Positions 1-6,692 of a stretch of DNA of 9,255 nucleotides are shown piece by piece. Both the position numbers and the translations under genes were made by a program. Under the pieces are notes generated by a model that worked only from the letters and a program-made list of their open reading frames with translations, did no database searches and was not told where the DNA came from. Numbering within the stretch: position 1 is the stretch's first letter; every line of letters starts with the position of its first letter. This DNA is from Clostridiales bacterium (GTDB lineage: Bacteria; Bacillota; Clostridia; Peptostreptococcales; T1SED10-28), in NCBI GenBank assembly GCA_007134725.1, contig SLKF01000051.1, positions 1-9,255 of the forward strand, written 5' to 3'.

Positions 1-76
1 ACCGATCGATAGTCCTGAAGTACTGGACTGGATTAAAAATTACTTAAAAGAAAATATAGAAGCTCTTGTTAAATAG
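1..76 (+). CDS. C-terminal end of an unidentified gene (partial)
   Basis: An open frame enters from the left edge (codon phase starting at base 2) and ends at TAG 74-76. It encodes 24 visible residues that end in WIKNYLKENIEALVK, a charged, probably helical tail. It is on the same strand as rnfC and 131 bases ahead of it. No family can be recognised from so short a piece, so no function is given. No rho-independent terminator is evident between this stop and rnfC, so read-through into the rnf operon is possible. Confidence 0.6.
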   Translation, partial: PIDSPEVLDWIKNYLKENIEALVK

Positions 77-83
77 TTAAATA
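66..83. promoter_or_regulatory. Possible Rex-type operator, site 1
   Basis: TTGTTAA-ATAG-TTAAATA matches the known Rex half-site layout TTGTTAA-N4-TTAACAA at 12 of 14 defined positions: the left half is perfect and the right half is 5 of 7. It overlaps the stop codon of the upstream gene. It also covers a weak promoter-like pair, TTGTTA at 66-71 and TATAAG at 87-92, whose 15-base spacer is shorter than ideal. Rex is an NAD+/NADH-sensing repressor, so control of an NADH-linked complex would make sense. The surroundings are AT-rich, so a chance match is a real possibility. Confidence 0.3.
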
Positions 84-136
84 TATTATAAGATACATTA
101 AGTAGAATCATTATTTATTAGTATTTATGGTTAAGA

Positions 137-154
137 TTGTAGTAACATTAACAA
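137..154. promoter_or_regulatory. Possible Rex-type operator, site 2
   Basis: TTGTAGT-AACA-TTAACAA has a perfect right half-site and the outer TTGT...ACAA core at exact Rex spacing, matching 11 of 14 defined positions. It lies 53 bases ahead of the rnfC start and 71 bases downstream of the first Rex-like site. If transcription starts near position 99, this site would lie in the transcribed leader and could act as a roadblock. It could also be chance in AT-rich DNA. Confidence 0.3.
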
Positions 155-207
155 ACTTAATAAGAATCTCATCACAAAAATCAAAAAATTGATAGGGGTG
201 AAACAAA

Positions 208-1524
208 GTGAAAGTTTTTTCATTTAAAGGAGGGATACATCCTCCAGAGAGAAAGGATTATACCGCTCATTTACCATTAGAAAAAGCAAAGGATCCAGAA
301 GTTGTTACCATTCCACTACAACAACATATCGGTGCTCCTTGTGAGGCCTTGGTTGAAGTTGGGGATATAGTAAAGGTTGGCCAAAAAATTGGTCAAGCAG
401 GAGGCTTTGTATCGGCACCAATTCACGCTAGTGTTTCCGGTACGGTTAAGGAAATTGCTATGAAACCCGCTGTTAACGGTAAAGTACTATCCGTTGTAAT
501 TGAATCCGATGGAAAGAACGAAGTGCATGAATCGGTTCTAAAAAAAGGTAGTATTGAAAACCTTAGTGGCGATGAAATCAAAGAAATCATTAAAGAAGCA
601 GGAATTGTGGGAATGGGAGGAGCTACGTTCCCCACCCATGTAAAATTGTCCCCACCGCCGGATAAAACCATTGATACGGTTATCTTAAACGGGGCAGAAT
701 GTGAACCCTACTTAACTGCGGATCATCGTTTAATGCTAGAACATCCAAGTGAGGTTGTTGGTGGTCTAAAAGCCATTATGAAAGCTTTAAATGTAACGTC
801 AGGTATTATTGGTATTGAAAATAATAAGCCGGATGCCATTGAAGTTATGCAAAAGGCAGTTGGAAACGATGAGAATATTCAGATCGTTGTCCTGCAAACG
901 AAATATCCCCAAGGGGGAGAAAAACAATTGATTGATGCATGTACTGGTCGAATCGTTCCCTCAGGTGCTTTACCGATGGAAGTAGGAGTTGTGGTTAATA
1001 ATATTGGAACTGCCTATCAGATTCATCAGTCGATAGAAACTGGAATGCCTTTGATTGAAAGAGTAACAACTTTGAGTGGCGGAATTTTACAAAATCCAAA
1101 AAATTTATGGGTAAAAATTGGAACTCCGGTCCATGCGTTGGTTCAACAATGTGGTGGACTAAAAGAACCTGTTGGAAAAATTATCATGGGAGGACCAATG
1201 ACGGGAATGGCCGTAAGCACTGATAAAATACCCATTACTAAAGGATCTTCCGGAGTAGTCTTTTTCAACCGTGAAGAAGGAACCATACCGGAACCGGAAA
1301 ACTGTATTCGATGTTCCGCCTGTGTTGATATCTGTCCAGTTTACTTACAACCTTTGTATATCAGTGCGTATTCTTTAATTGATAATATCGACATGGCAGA
1401 AAAATATCATCCAATGGACTGTATAGAGTGTGGGGCATGTTCTTATATATGTCCATCGAAGCGGCCGTTACTTCAAAGCATTCGAATTGCCAAAGGAGAA
1501 ATACAAGCAAGAAATAGAAAATAG
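208..1524 (+). CDS. rnfC: Rnf complex subunit C (NADH-side FMN/Fe-S subunit)
   Basis: RnfC is the peripheral cytoplasmic subunit of the ion-pumping ferredoxin:NAD+ oxidoreductase and carries the NAD(H) site. The 438-residue protein starts with the family's FKGGIHPPERK segment and a lipoyl-like barrel (about 30-100). A Nuo51-type FMN/NADH fold follows, with GMGGATFPTHVKL at 135-147 and NGAECEPYL at 161-169. Two [4Fe-4S] motifs lie near the end: Cys366, 369, 372, 376 and Cys405, 408, 411, 415, both of the CxxCxxCxxxCP type. The length fits clostridial RnfC, which lacks the long C-terminal repeat tail of the proteobacterial forms. The start is GTG, chosen because AGGGGTG at 194-200 sits 7 bases ahead of it. 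It is the first gene of the rnfCDGEAB operon. Confidence 0.97.
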   Translation: MKVFSFKGGIHPPERKDYTAHLPLEKAKDPEVVTIPLQQHIGAPCEALVEVGDIVKVGQKIGQAGGFVSAPIHASVSGTVKEIAMKPAVNGKVLSVVIESDGKNEVHESVLKKGSIENLSGDEIKEIIKEAGIVGMGGATFPTHVKLSPPPDKTIDTVILNGAECEPYLTADHRLMLEHPSEVVGGLKAIMKALNVTSGIIGIENNKPDAIEVMQKAVGNDENIQIVVLQTKYPQGGEKQLIDACTGRIVPSGALPMEVGVVVNNIGTAYQIHQSIETGMPLIERVTTLSGGILQNPKNLWVKIGTPVHALVQQCGGLKEPVGKIIMGGPMTGMAVSTDKIPITKGSSGVVFFNREEGTIPEPENCIRCSACVDICPVYLQPLYISAYSLIDNIDMAEKYHPMDCIECGACSYICPSKRPLLQSIRIAKGEIQARNRK

Positions 1525-1528
1525 AGAA

Positions 1529-1551
1529 ATACGATAGATCGTATAAGGAGG
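1529..1551 (+). promoter_or_regulatory. Short hairpin abutting the rnfD ribosome binding site
   Basis: ATACGA (1529-1534) and TCGTAT (1539-1544) form a perfect 6-bp stem with a TAGA loop in the rnfC-rnfD gap. The rnfD Shine-Dalgarno AAGGAGG (1545-1551) follows with no spacer. There is no T-tract, so it is not a terminator. It could stabilise or process the mRNA, or tune rnfD translation. That role is inference, and so short a stem is of only modest stability. Confidence 0.35.
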
Positions 1552-1558
1552 GAAACAA

Positions 1559-2512
1559 ATGAGTGATCGATTAATTGTATCTTCTTCTCCACATCTTAGA
1601 GAAGATACCTCGATTCAAAAAATCATGGTAGATGTTGCCATAGCCTTGATACCGGCAACAATTGCTTCAGTTTATTTTTTTAAAGCTCCAGCTGCAATGA
1701 TTCTATTGATAAGTATCATTTCCTGTCTGGTAACGGAAATAGTGGTACAAAAGATCAGAAAAATGCCTGTAACGATTCATGATGGTAGTGCTTTAGTTAC
1801 AGGAATGTTGCTAGCGCTAAATCTACCAGCAACCGTACCCTTGTGGTTACCGGTTGTGGGGTCAGTATTTGCCATTGGAATTGTAAAACAATTATTTGGT
1901 GGTGTGGGTCAAAATTTCATGAATCCTGCATTAGCCGCAAGAATCATGCTGACTATTTCCTATGCTGATCGAATGACCGGTTGGGTTGAACCGGGAGTAG
2001 ATGCAGTATCAACGGCTACACCGTTAACATATGTAAAAGACTTTACCGCAGTACAAGAAGGTGCTCCAAGTTTTGTAGATCTTTTAATTGGTAATGTTGG
2101 AGGAAGTATGGGAGAGACATCTGCCCTATTATTAATTATAGGGGGAATTTACTTAGTATATCGCGGCGTAATTTCTGTGAGAATCCCTGGGGTTTACATT
2201 TTGACCGTTGCTATTGCAACCTTACTTTATAGTGGGTTTGATGTCCAGTACATGACTTTTCATTTGCTTTCCGGATCGTTGATGATTGGTGCAATCTATA
2301 TGGCCACAGACTATGCGTCAACACCGGTGACTCCGAGGGGAAGAATTTATTTTGCTCTGGGATGTGGGATTCTGACCGCTACAATTCGATTGTTTGGCGG
2401 CTATGCCGAAGGAGTAGGCTTCTCCATTTTGCTAATGAATACCATGGTTCCAATTATTGACCGATATACAGCTCCAAAAGTATTTGGGGAGGTGAAAAAG
2501 CAAAATGCGTGA
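1559..2512 (+). CDS. rnfD: Rnf complex subunit D (flavinylated membrane subunit)
   Basis: RnfD is an integral membrane subunit related to NqrB that carries one covalently bound FMN and takes part in electron transfer through the complex and in ion movement. The 317-residue protein opens with the family-like SSSPHLRE segment and contains many hydrophobic helices. The STAT motif at residues 151-154, followed by PLTYV, is the flavinylation site, with Thr154 the expected FMN acceptor. NPALAARIML (about 122-131) and MATDYASTPVTPRGR near the C-terminus are further conserved stretches. AAGGAGG at 1545-1551 lies 7 bases ahead of the ATG. The gene end overlaps rnfG by 8 bases, suggesting translational coupling. 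FMN attachment needs an ApbE-type transferase, which is not in this window. Confidence 0.97.
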   Translation: MSDRLIVSSSPHLREDTSIQKIMVDVAIALIPATIASVYFFKAPAAMILLISIISCLVTEIVVQKIRKMPVTIHDGSALVTGMLLALNLPATVPLWLPVVGSVFAIGIVKQLFGGVGQNFMNPALAARIMLTISYADRMTGWVEPGVDAVSTATPLTYVKDFTAVQEGAPSFVDLLIGNVGGSMGETSALLLIIGGIYLVYRGVISVRIPGVYILTVAIATLLYSGFDVQYMTFHLLSGSLMIGAIYMATDYASTPVTPRGRIYFALGCGILTATIRLFGGYAEGVGFSILLMNTMVPIIDRYTAPKVFGEVKKQNA

Positions 2513-3038
2513 AATAATTAAATTAGGATTTATTTTATTGGCAATTACCTCTGTAGCAGGTTTAATCTTAGGTGGAGTAAACTCTATGACTGCAGACATC
2601 ATAGAAGAACGAGCGCTTGAAGAAAGTATGGAAGCCATTGAAGCCTTTTTCCCAGAATCGGATGGTGCAGGCTTTGTAGATGATGCTGACGTTTTGGACT
2701 ACGATTTAGTGGACGAAGTTTACGAAGTCCGACAGGGTGATAATGTAATAGGATACACAATTAAAACCGTTCCTAACGGTTATGACGGACCGATAGAAAT
2801 TTTAACCGGGATTACCATTGATGGAGAAATCACCGGCGTTGAAATATTAAGTCAAACGGAGACTCCCGGTCTAGGAGATCGTATTACAACCGATGATTTT
2901 AAAGAGCAATTCATTGGGCAATCATCTGATTCAGAAGTGGATGTAGACGTCCTTTCCGGTGCAACCGTTTCTTCAAATGCAGTAGTAAATGGTGTCAATG
3001 CCGCCATCAATGTATTTGAAGAAGAACTTAGAAACTAG
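2505..3038 (+). CDS. rnfG: Rnf complex subunit G (extracytoplasmic FMN subunit)
   Basis: RnfG is anchored by one N-terminal helix and exposes an FMN-binding domain (related to NqrC) outside the membrane, relaying electrons with RnfD. The 177-residue protein has a hydrophobic segment at about 7-27. The FMN-binding domain carries ETPGLGDRI (about 119-127) and the flavinylation motif SGATVSS, with Thr154 the expected covalent FMN site. GGGGAGGTG at 2486-2494 precedes the ATG, and the gene overlaps the rnfD end by 8 bases. The outside part is strikingly acidic: by hand count 35 Asp/Glu against 6 Lys/Arg after residue 30, including a run rich in Asp at about 50-72. The family call is firm. The salt or pH meaning of the acidity is inference. 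Confidence 0.96.
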   Translation: MREIIKLGFILLAITSVAGLILGGVNSMTADIIEERALEESMEAIEAFFPESDGAGFVDDADVLDYDLVDEVYEVRQGDNVIGYTIKTVPNGYDGPIEILTGITIDGEITGVEILSQTETPGLGDRITTDDFKEQFIGQSSDSEVDVDVLSGATVSSNAVVNGVNAAINVFEEELRN

Positions 3039-3055
3039 AAAATGGAGGTGTTAAC

Positions 3056-3652
3056 ATGAATATGGGCAATATTGTTAAAAATGGTATTGTAAAAGAAAAT
3101 CCGGTATTTATTCAATTCCTGGGAATGTGTCCGGTTCTAGCGGTCACAGGTACGGCTACAAACGGACTCGGCATGGGTCTTGCTACAACTGCCGTTCTTC
3201 TAGGTTCAAATACTGTAATAGCATTAATGAAGAGTTTTATTCCATCCAAAATAAGAATTCCAAGCTTTATTGTTGTTATCGCTACATTTGTAACGATGAT
3301 TGGAATGGTCATGAATGCTTATATACCTGATTTATATAATGCTTTAGGAATATTTATTCCATTGATCGTAGTAAACTGTCTTATTCTGGGTCGAGCTGAA
3401 ACCTTTGCTTCAAAAAATTCTACCACCGCATCAGTCGTTGACGGTCTCAGTATGGGATTAGGATTTACTTTAGCCCTCGTGGTTCTAGGTGGAGTCAGAG
3501 AATTGTTTGGGAGCGGTTCCATTTTCGGTGTGGAATTATTAGGAGAGGCTTATCCTGCAATGGGAATTATGGTGCAACCTCCAGGTGCTTTCTTAGCCTT
3601 AGGCTTGTTAACCGCACTTTTCAATGTAGTGATTTTGAAACGAATCAAATAG
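3056..3652 (+). CDS. rnfE: Rnf complex subunit E (membrane core)
   Basis: RnfE is a small polytopic membrane protein homologous to RnfA and NqrD; the two form an inverted pair at the heart of the complex. The 198-residue sequence is almost wholly hydrophobic, consistent with about six helices. It shows FLGMCPVLAVT with Cys25, VNCLILGRAE with Cys108 and GVRELFGSGS. In this family the two cysteines help hold an intramembrane iron-sulfur centre shared with RnfA. TGGAGGTG at 3043-3050 lies 5 bases before the ATG. A second in-frame ATG two codons later is possible but sits farther from the ribosome binding site. It lies 17 bases after rnfG and 16 bases before rnfA. Confidence 0.96.
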   Translation: MNMGNIVKNGIVKENPVFIQFLGMCPVLAVTGTATNGLGMGLATTAVLLGSNTVIALMKSFIPSKIRIPSFIVVIATFVTMIGMVMNAYIPDLYNALGIFIPLIVVNCLILGRAETFASKNSTTASVVDGLSMGLGFTLALVVLGGVRELFGSGSIFGVELLGEAYPAMGIMVQPPGAFLALGLLTALFNVVILKRIK

Positions 3653-3668
3653 ATAGGAGGTTAGGAAT

Positions 3669-4259
3669 ATGCTAGATTTATCAGTTTCATCGTTATTTGC
3701 AATTCTAGTCAGTGCAATTTTAGTAAACAACTTTGTGTTATCTAGATTTCTAGGAATCTGTCCTTTCTTAGGCGTTTCAAAACAAGTGGAAACCGCTTTT
3801 GGAATGGGAATGGCTGTAACTTTTGTTATGAGTTTAGCCTCAGTCATCACATATATTGTGCAAACACAAATATTGGAAAGATTTGATCTTCAGTATATGC
3901 AAACCATTATGTTTATTTTGGTAATCGCTTCATTGGTTCAACTTGTAGAAATGGTAATTCAAAAAACCAGTCCCGCATTATATCAATCTTTGGGAGTGTT
4001 TTTACCACTGATCACTACAAACTGTGCAGTATTAGGTCTTACAATTTTAAATATTCAAGAAAACTATAACATCGTAGAAACCATTGTTCATGCTATTGGA
4101 GCTGCAGTAGGCTTCTCGTTGGCAATCGTATTATTTGCGGCCATTCGAGAAAAATTGGAAATTGCCAATGTACCACAACCTTTTAAAGGATTCCCAATTG
4201 CCCTACTCACTGCTGGATTAATGTCTTTAGCATTTTTAGGTTTCTCCGGTCTAGTATAG
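3669..4259 (+). CDS. rnfA: Rnf complex subunit A (membrane core)
   Basis: RnfA is a polytopic membrane subunit homologous to NqrE and partner of RnfE. It shares the intramembrane iron-sulfur centre through conserved cysteines. The 196-residue protein shows the signature [18 protein letters not shown] with Cys31 and TTNCAVLG with Cys119, and ends [18 protein letters not shown], as is typical of the family. About six membrane helices are expected. AGGAGG at 3655-3660 is 8 bases before the ATG. The gene follows rnfE by 16 bases and precedes rnfB by 12. Whether the complex pumps Na+ or H+ cannot be read from the sequence. Confidence 0.97.
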   Translation: MLDLSVSSLFAILVSAILVNNFVLSRFLGICPFLGVSKQVETAFGMGMAVTFVMSLASVITYIVQTQILERFDLQYMQTIMFILVIASLVQLVEMVIQKTSPALYQSLGVFLPLITTNCAVLGLTILNIQENYNIVETIVHAIGAAVGFSLAIVLFAAIREKLEIANVPQPFKGFPIALLTAGLMSLAFLGFSGLV

Positions 4260-4271
4260 AGAGGTGATCAT

Positions 4272-5264
4272 ATGAATATGACTGATATTATATACCCAGT
4301 AATAAGCTTAGGAGGCCTAGGATTACTTTTTGGTGGGGGGTTGGCCTTTGCCTCTCAAAAATTTGCGGTAAAAGTTGATCCTCTAGTGCAAGAGGTTAAT
4401 GATGCTTTGCCAGGAGTTAATTGTGGAGCCTGTGGATACCCCGGATGTTCCAGTTTTGCTAAAGCCGTAGTAGAAGAAGTTGCTCCGGTGGACGGATGTC
4501 CCGTCGGAGGAAAATCCACGGCTGAAGAGGTAGCAAAAGTTATGGGCGTGGAAGTAAATGTCGGAGAACGGCAAGTTGCTAAAGTTATTTGTAATGCGGA
4601 TAACAAAAGAGCTAAGGAAGATTTTGATTATCAGGGCATCGAAGACTGTAAAGCTGCAAGTAAGTTTAATGGAGGCAGCAAATCCTGCAACTATGGATGT
4701 CTAGGCTTGGCAACCTGTGTACGAGAGTGTCCGGTAGATGCCATTCATATTACAAATAATAAGATTGCAAAAATCGATCCGGATCTATGCATCAGCTGTG
4801 AAAAATGTGTAAAGGTCTGTCCCAAAAGCATAATCGATATGGTTCCTGAAAGTCAGGAAGTGGTAATAACATGCAAAAACGAAGAAAAGGGAAAAATTGT
4901 ACGGGAAAAATGTGATGTGGGTTGTATAGGTTGTCAAATATGTGTTAAATCCTGTCCATTTGATGCCATAAGTTTTGAAAATAACCTTGCCTTTATTGAT
5001 TATGACAAGTGTACAAATTGCCATGTTTGTGTTGAAAAATGTCCAACTCATGCAATTGAAGGGGATATCAACAACAGAAAAAAAGCAGAAATTATACAAG
5101 AAAAATGTATCAAATGTAATATTTGTGCAAAAGCTTGTCCGGTAGATGCTATTGAAGGAGAAGTAAAAGAAAAACATTTAGTTCATGAAGAACAGTGTAT
5201 TGGTTGTAGCCTTTGTGCAGAAAAATGTCCAAAAGATGCAATTGTAATGAAAAAGAGAAAATAG
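4272..5264 (+). CDS. rnfB: Rnf complex subunit B (ferredoxin-accepting Fe-S subunit)
   Basis: RnfB is the entry point for electrons from reduced ferredoxin, held to the membrane by an N-terminal helix (about 6-27). Cys51, 54, 59 and 76 form the Cx2Cx4Cx16C [4Fe-4S] motif that defines the family. Six ferredoxin-type motifs follow, starting at Cys139, 173, 218, 247, 279 and 309, each ending in CP. They pair as three 2[4Fe-4S] modules, giving seven predicted clusters. Extra cysteines stand at 107, 126, 201 and 214. The 330-residue length fits the long clostridial RnfB; proteobacterial forms are shorter with fewer clusters. AGAGGTG at 4260-4266 supports ATG 4272; ATG 4278 is a less well spaced alternative. 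It is the last gene of the rnf operon. Confidence 0.97.
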   Translation: MNMTDIIYPVISLGGLGLLFGGGLAFASQKFAVKVDPLVQEVNDALPGVNCGACGYPGCSSFAKAVVEEVAPVDGCPVGGKSTAEEVAKVMGVEVNVGERQVAKVICNADNKRAKEDFDYQGIEDCKAASKFNGGSKSCNYGCLGLATCVRECPVDAIHITNNKIAKIDPDLCISCEKCVKVCPKSIIDMVPESQEVVITCKNEEKGKIVREKCDVGCIGCQICVKSCPFDAISFENNLAFIDYDKCTNCHVCVEKCPTHAIEGDINNRKKAEIIQEKCIKCNICAKACPVDAIEGEVKEKHLVHEEQCIGCSLCAEKCPKDAIVMKKRK

Positions 5265-5280
5265 AGTTACAAACCTTATA

Positions 5281-5328
5281 AAGACCCTTGCGATAATGCA
5301 GAAGTTTTTCATTATGGCAAGGGTTTTC
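5281..5328 (+). terminator. Rho-independent terminator after rnfB
   Basis: ACCCTTGCGATAATG (5284-5298) pairs with CATTATGGCAAGGGT (5310-5324), giving 15 positions with a single G/G mismatch around an 11-base loop. The flanking AAG and TTT bases can extend the stem slightly. A short T-rich tail (TTTTCT, 5324-5329) follows. It begins 17 bases after the rnfB stop and separates the rnf operon from the next transcription unit. Confidence 0.88.
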
Positions 5329-5341
5329 TAATGCTTCCTTG

Positions 5342-5355
5342 AGTTAAATTTAACT
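5342..5355. promoter_or_regulatory. 14-bp perfect palindrome, possible operator
   Basis: AGTTAAATTTAACT is a perfect 14-bp palindrome. CCTT at 5337-5340 and AAGG at 5359-5362 extend the symmetry with unequal spacers. It touches the proposed -35 box at 5355-5360, a usual place for a repressor site. The half-sites GTTAA and TTAAC resemble those of Rex, but their 2-base spacing differs from the usual 4, so no regulator is assigned. Confidence 0.4.
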
Positions 5356-5383
5356 TGTAAGGTATGGTTGAAAGTGTTAAAAT
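5355..5383 (+). promoter_or_regulatory. Candidate sigma-A promoter for the Gx-maf-mre unit
   Basis: TTGTAA (5355-5360) and TAAAAT (5378-5383) are separated by exactly 17 bases and match the vegetative consensus at 4 of 6 and 5 of 6 positions. The pair lies downstream of the rnf terminator. It would give a leader of roughly 80 bases before ATG 5469. A weaker overlapping pair (TTGAAA 5368-5373 with TATTCA 5391-5396) was also seen. AT-rich DNA makes such matches common. Confidence 0.45.
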
Positions 5384-5468
5384 CTTTATGTATTCATATT
5401 ACAGATATTCAATAATAAATAAGAAGGTCAACTATCCAAAAGATTAGTATAGAAACGAGTGAGTATGA

Positions 5469-5996
5469 ATGAATTTAAAAAAAATGATATATTTAGCAAT
5501 TCTGGTTTCACTAGGATTGGCTTTGCATATTATAGAGGGATTCATTCCGAATCCTTTTGTAGGCCTTGCTCCTGGTGCTAAGCTTGGATTAGCTAATATT
5601 ATTGGCCTAATTACTTTGGTAATTCTAGGTTTGAAAAGCGCTTTAACGGTAAACATATTACGATCTTTTTTGGGAGGATTGGCAACCGGAGCCGTTACTT
5701 CAATGTTTTATAGTATGGCAGGGGCTTTTCTTAGTACTTTAGCTATGTGGTTCATTTACAAGTACTTTAGACGCCAGTTCAGTTTAATCGGAGTAAGTGT
5801 TTTTGGAGCCCTTGCCCATAATGTTGCACAGCTGTTAGTAGCCGCGTTGATCATCAACAATATTAGGATTTTCATTTACTTGCCAATTTTAATGTTTGCC
5901 AGTATACTAACCGGGATTTTTATTGGACTGACCTCTCACCTGACTTTATCTAAAATCAAACATTCAGTGACCGTGAATTTAACCAAACATTCATAA
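5469..5996 (+). CDS. Gx transporter / heptaprenyl diphosphate synthase component I family membrane protein
   Basis: The 175-residue hydrophobic protein (about five to six helices) matches my knowledge of the Gx-transporter family, historically named heptaprenyl diphosphate synthase component I (Pfam Hpre_diP_synt_I). Typical stretches are LALHIIEGFIPNPF (about 17-30), APGAKLGLANIIGL (about 34-47) and LRSFLGGLATG. The family resembles ECF-transporter S components, and its biochemical role is unsettled despite the old name. From memory, relatives occur in Gram-positive flavin-based electron transfer loci, where one is called EetB. No prenyl synthase partner lies beside it here. The ribosome binding site (GAGTGAG, 5457-5463) is weak. 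ATG 5469 is favoured, with Met at 5484 the alternative. It is probably the first gene of the downstream unit, 15 bases before maf. Confidence 0.85.
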   Translation: MNLKKMIYLAILVSLGLALHIIEGFIPNPFVGLAPGAKLGLANIIGLITLVILGLKSALTVNILRSFLGGLATGAVTSMFYSMAGAFLSTLAMWFIYKYFRRQFSLIGVSVFGALAHNVAQLLVAALIINNIRIFIYLPILMFASILTGIFIGLTSHLTLSKIKHSVTVNLTKHS

Positions 5997-6011
5997 TTGA
6001 GGTGAAAAATC

Positions 6012-6692
6012 ATGAAACATCTAGTTATCCTGGCGTCTAAGTCGCCTAGAAGAAAAGAAATTCTTCAGGACTTAGGGTTCCAGATACGGGTTTTTCATAG
6101 CAATATAAAAGAAGTTTGTGACTCCAGTAGTCAAACTTTAGAAGATAAGGTTATCAGCATTGCAAGGAAGAAAGCCGGAGCGGTAACCGCGGAAATTGAT
6201 GGGCGATTTCCAAAAGAAATTATTTTGGCTTCTGACACGGTAGTCTGTTTGGGAGATGAAATCTTTGGGAAACCCAGTAATCGAGAAGAAGCATATCAGA
6301 TGTTGATGAAATTAGCGGGAAAAAAACATACTGTCATAACGGCTACGGTTATTCTAGATAATAATAGAGCCTTGAGCTATGAAGTTGCGAGTAAAACCAT
6401 TGTAAAATTTAAACCACTTAGCGAAGAAGTAATACGAGAGTACCTTGATAAAAATGAGTATATGGATAAGGCCGGGGCTTATGGAATTCAAAGCAATGGA
6501 GATCGATTAGTAAATTATATCCACGGTGATTATTTTAATGTTATGGGTCTTTCTGTAACAACGGTTGTGGAATATTTTAAAAAATATTACAATGAAGAAA
6601 TTTCTACGACAAAATTACTTAAAAAGCATGAATCCTTGATCAGAAAATTCAAAAGTGATGGTGACAACGATGAGCAAACCTTTTTTAAATAG
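6012..6692 (+). CDS. maf: Maf-family nucleoside triphosphate pyrophosphatase
   Basis: Maf proteins are cytoplasmic house-cleaning enzymes that hydrolyse non-canonical or canonical NTPs to the monophosphate and pyrophosphate. The SxSPRR form of the motif, as here, goes with the dTTP/UTP-type subgroup. The 226-residue protein shows SKSPRRKEIL (9-18), ASDTVV with the likely catalytic Asp75, GKP with Lys87, and DKAGAYGIQ (152-160). TGAGGTG at 5998-6004 is 7 bases before the ATG. Family members are usually around 190 residues. The extra tail of roughly 35 residues (after about 190) is polar and charged, and its end overlaps the mreC start. Position beside mreC, mreD and pbp2 is common in Firmicutes, although radC and mreB, often found between, are absent. 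Confidence 0.94.
   Translation: MKHLVILASKSPRRKEILQDLGFQIRVFHSNIKEVCDSSSQTLEDKVISIARKKAGAVTAEIDGRFPKEIILASDTVVCLGDEIFGKPSNREEAYQMLMKLAGKKHTVITATVILDNNRALSYEVASKTIVKFKPLSEEVIREYLDKNEYMDKAGAYGIQSNGDRLVNYIHGDYFNVMGLSVTTVVEYFKKYYNEEISTTKLLKKHESLIRKFKSDGDNDEQTFFK

Noticed and set aside
131..160. TTAAG...CTTAA inverted repeat in the rnfC leader as a possible terminator or riboswitch
   Set aside because: The arms are only 5 bp, the loop is long, there is no T-tract, and no known riboswitch core is visible.
4785..5177. 130-codon open frame on the minus strand
   Set aside because: It lies wholly inside rnfB, reads the complement of cysteine-rich ferredoxin repeats and has no recognisable family or ribosome binding site.
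4680..5230. Repeated DNA pattern in the second half of rnfB
   Set aside because: The repetition comes from consecutive CxxCxxCxxxCP ferredoxin motifs in the protein, not from a DNA repeat or CRISPR array.
5368..5396. TTGAAA-17-TATTCA as the main promoter
   Set aside because: The -10 box matches consensus at only 3 of 6 positions, poorer than the overlapping TTGTAA-17-TAAAAT pair.
5384..5468. Leader ahead of the Gx-family gene as a possible riboswitch or missed small gene
   Set aside because: It is short and AT-rich with no strong stem or recognisable core, and it is too small for an EetA-like gene.
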